Below are positions 63,145-64,000 of a stretch of 64,000 bases of DNA, in pieces. The notes under the pieces are model-generated. The model saw only the letters and a program-made list of their open reading frames with translations, ran no database searches and was not told the origin of the DNA. Positions within the stretch are counted from its first letter, which is position 1; each line of letters begins with the position of its first letter. The DNA is from Stercorarius parasiticus. Its lineage: Eukaryota; Chordata; Aves; Charadriiformes; Stercorariidae. Both the position numbers and the translations under genes were made by a program. The stretch spans positions 222,682-286,681 of the forward strand of contig VWZL01000268.1 of the NCBI GenBank assembly GCA_013396915.1, written 5' to 3'.

Positions 63145-64000
63145 TTTTTTCAAGTGACTATCATGTTAGAAAGTCAGAAAGTTATGATATCATAGGAATA
63201 ACTGGAACATGGTGGGACAACTCACATGACTGGAGGATTGCAATGGATGGCTCTAGGCTGTTTCATAAAGACAGGCAGGGAAGAAGAGGAGTCGGCATTG
63301 CACTCTATGTTAAGGAGAACCTTGAATGTATAGAAGTCAGCTACAGTGATGGTGGAAGTGCTATCAAATGCCTCTGGGTCAAGATCCCCCCATCTCCAAG
63401 GGGGATCTTAAAACAGGCATCTGCTACTGACCTCCCAATCAAGACAAAAAGGCCAACAAAGCATTATGTGAGTCACTTAAGCGAGCTTTGTGTCAACAGA
63501 ACCGGGTTCTTATGGGTGACTTCACCTACCAAGACATTTGTTGGAAGAAAATACCATAGCTCACATATCATCTATCAAGTTCCTGGAATGCGTAGATGAC
63601 TGCTTCCTCATACAATTGTTAGATGTGCTAACCAGGAATGAGGCACTGCTGGACTTGCTACTCACAAACCAAGAAAACCTGCTTTGTAATATCTTAGCTA
63701 GTGATAGCATTGGCTGCAGTGATCAGAATAGTGTGGAGTTTGGGATCCTGCTGTGCACGCTAAAGGTTAGTACAAAGACAAAGGTTTTAGATTTTAGAAG
63801 AACGAACTTCAGCTAGCTCAGAGCTCAGCTGGGAGGGATTCCATGGGAAGCTTCTATGGAGGATAAAGGAGCTAGTGAGTGCTGGGAGTTTTTCAAGAAC
63901 ACTCTCCTGGAAGCACAAAACCAGTTCATTCCCTTTAAAGGTAAGGGAAGTAGATGGNTAACAACGAGCAGAAACACAAGGAAAATACTGGCCTGCTGTT
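63145..64000 (+). mobile_element. Decayed CR1 LINE, endonuclease region of ORF2 (runs off window)
   Basis: From about 63186 the + strand reads DIIGITGTWWDNSHDWRIAM and DRQGRRGVGIALYVKENLE, the start of the CR1 apurinic-like endonuclease. After about 63400 the reading frame shifts repeatedly. The GDF-type motif near 63515 and the later ENLLCN and DQNSVEF segments are in different frames. The Glu usual in ITETWW is Gly here, so the active site is lost as well. One N lies near 63958. The left boundary is approximate and a 13-T run lies just before it. Confidence 0.88.

Noticed and set aside
1..64000. CRISPR arrays, operons or bacterial-type systems
   Set aside because: The window is vertebrate nuclear DNA with introns and CR1 LINEs. 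No regularly spaced repeats were seen.

Overview
The window is vertebrate and almost certainly avian nuclear DNA. It holds several fragments of CR1, the dominant avian LINE, including 3' ends with the short ATTCTATG-type tail. The one real gene is split into small exons separated by kilobase introns. It is ARHGAP24 (FilGAP, a Rac-directed Rho-GTPase-activating protein) on the + strand. The window covers the end of the PH domain, all of the RhoGAP domain, the long disordered linker, the C-terminal coiled coil and the stop codon. The first PH exons lie upstream of the window.

Layout: 1-16770 is the end of an upstream intron, with two CR1 fragments (about 2985-3314, and 7945-8664 interrupted by an assembly gap) and a short CpG-rich patch at 12860-13215. 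The last PH exon is 16771-16893. In the following 12.7 kb intron lies a GC-rich segment (about 20090-20430), a clear TATA box (20507-20516) and an alternative first coding exon (21125-21236). That exon encodes the start of the PH-less isoform. The shared exons are 29573-29780, 40625-40757, 43017-43090, 43885-44006, 47449-48517 and 50029-50272. All splice phases match, and the short isoform reads open for 653 codons plus stop. The 3' UTR begins at 50273. From about 50.9 kb to 63.1 kb I see no coding exon, only a probable solo retroviral-type LTR near 53349. From about 63.15 kb to the end lies a decayed CR1 copy in its endonuclease region.

Two transcript classes therefore share one set of RhoGAP and coiled-coil exons. 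The long form adds the PH domain; the short form replaces it with a basic 37-residue leader driven from an internal promoter. A third form, starting at the internal Met of the last PH exon, is also possible.

I found no undescribed multi-gene system. The observations most worth a second look are the internal TATA promoter with an upstream ORF that overlaps the short-isoform start codon, the CpG-rich patch 3.6 kb before the PH exon, and a diverged 70-bp direct repeat in and beyond the 3' UTR. Most other open frames are short chance frames in introns.
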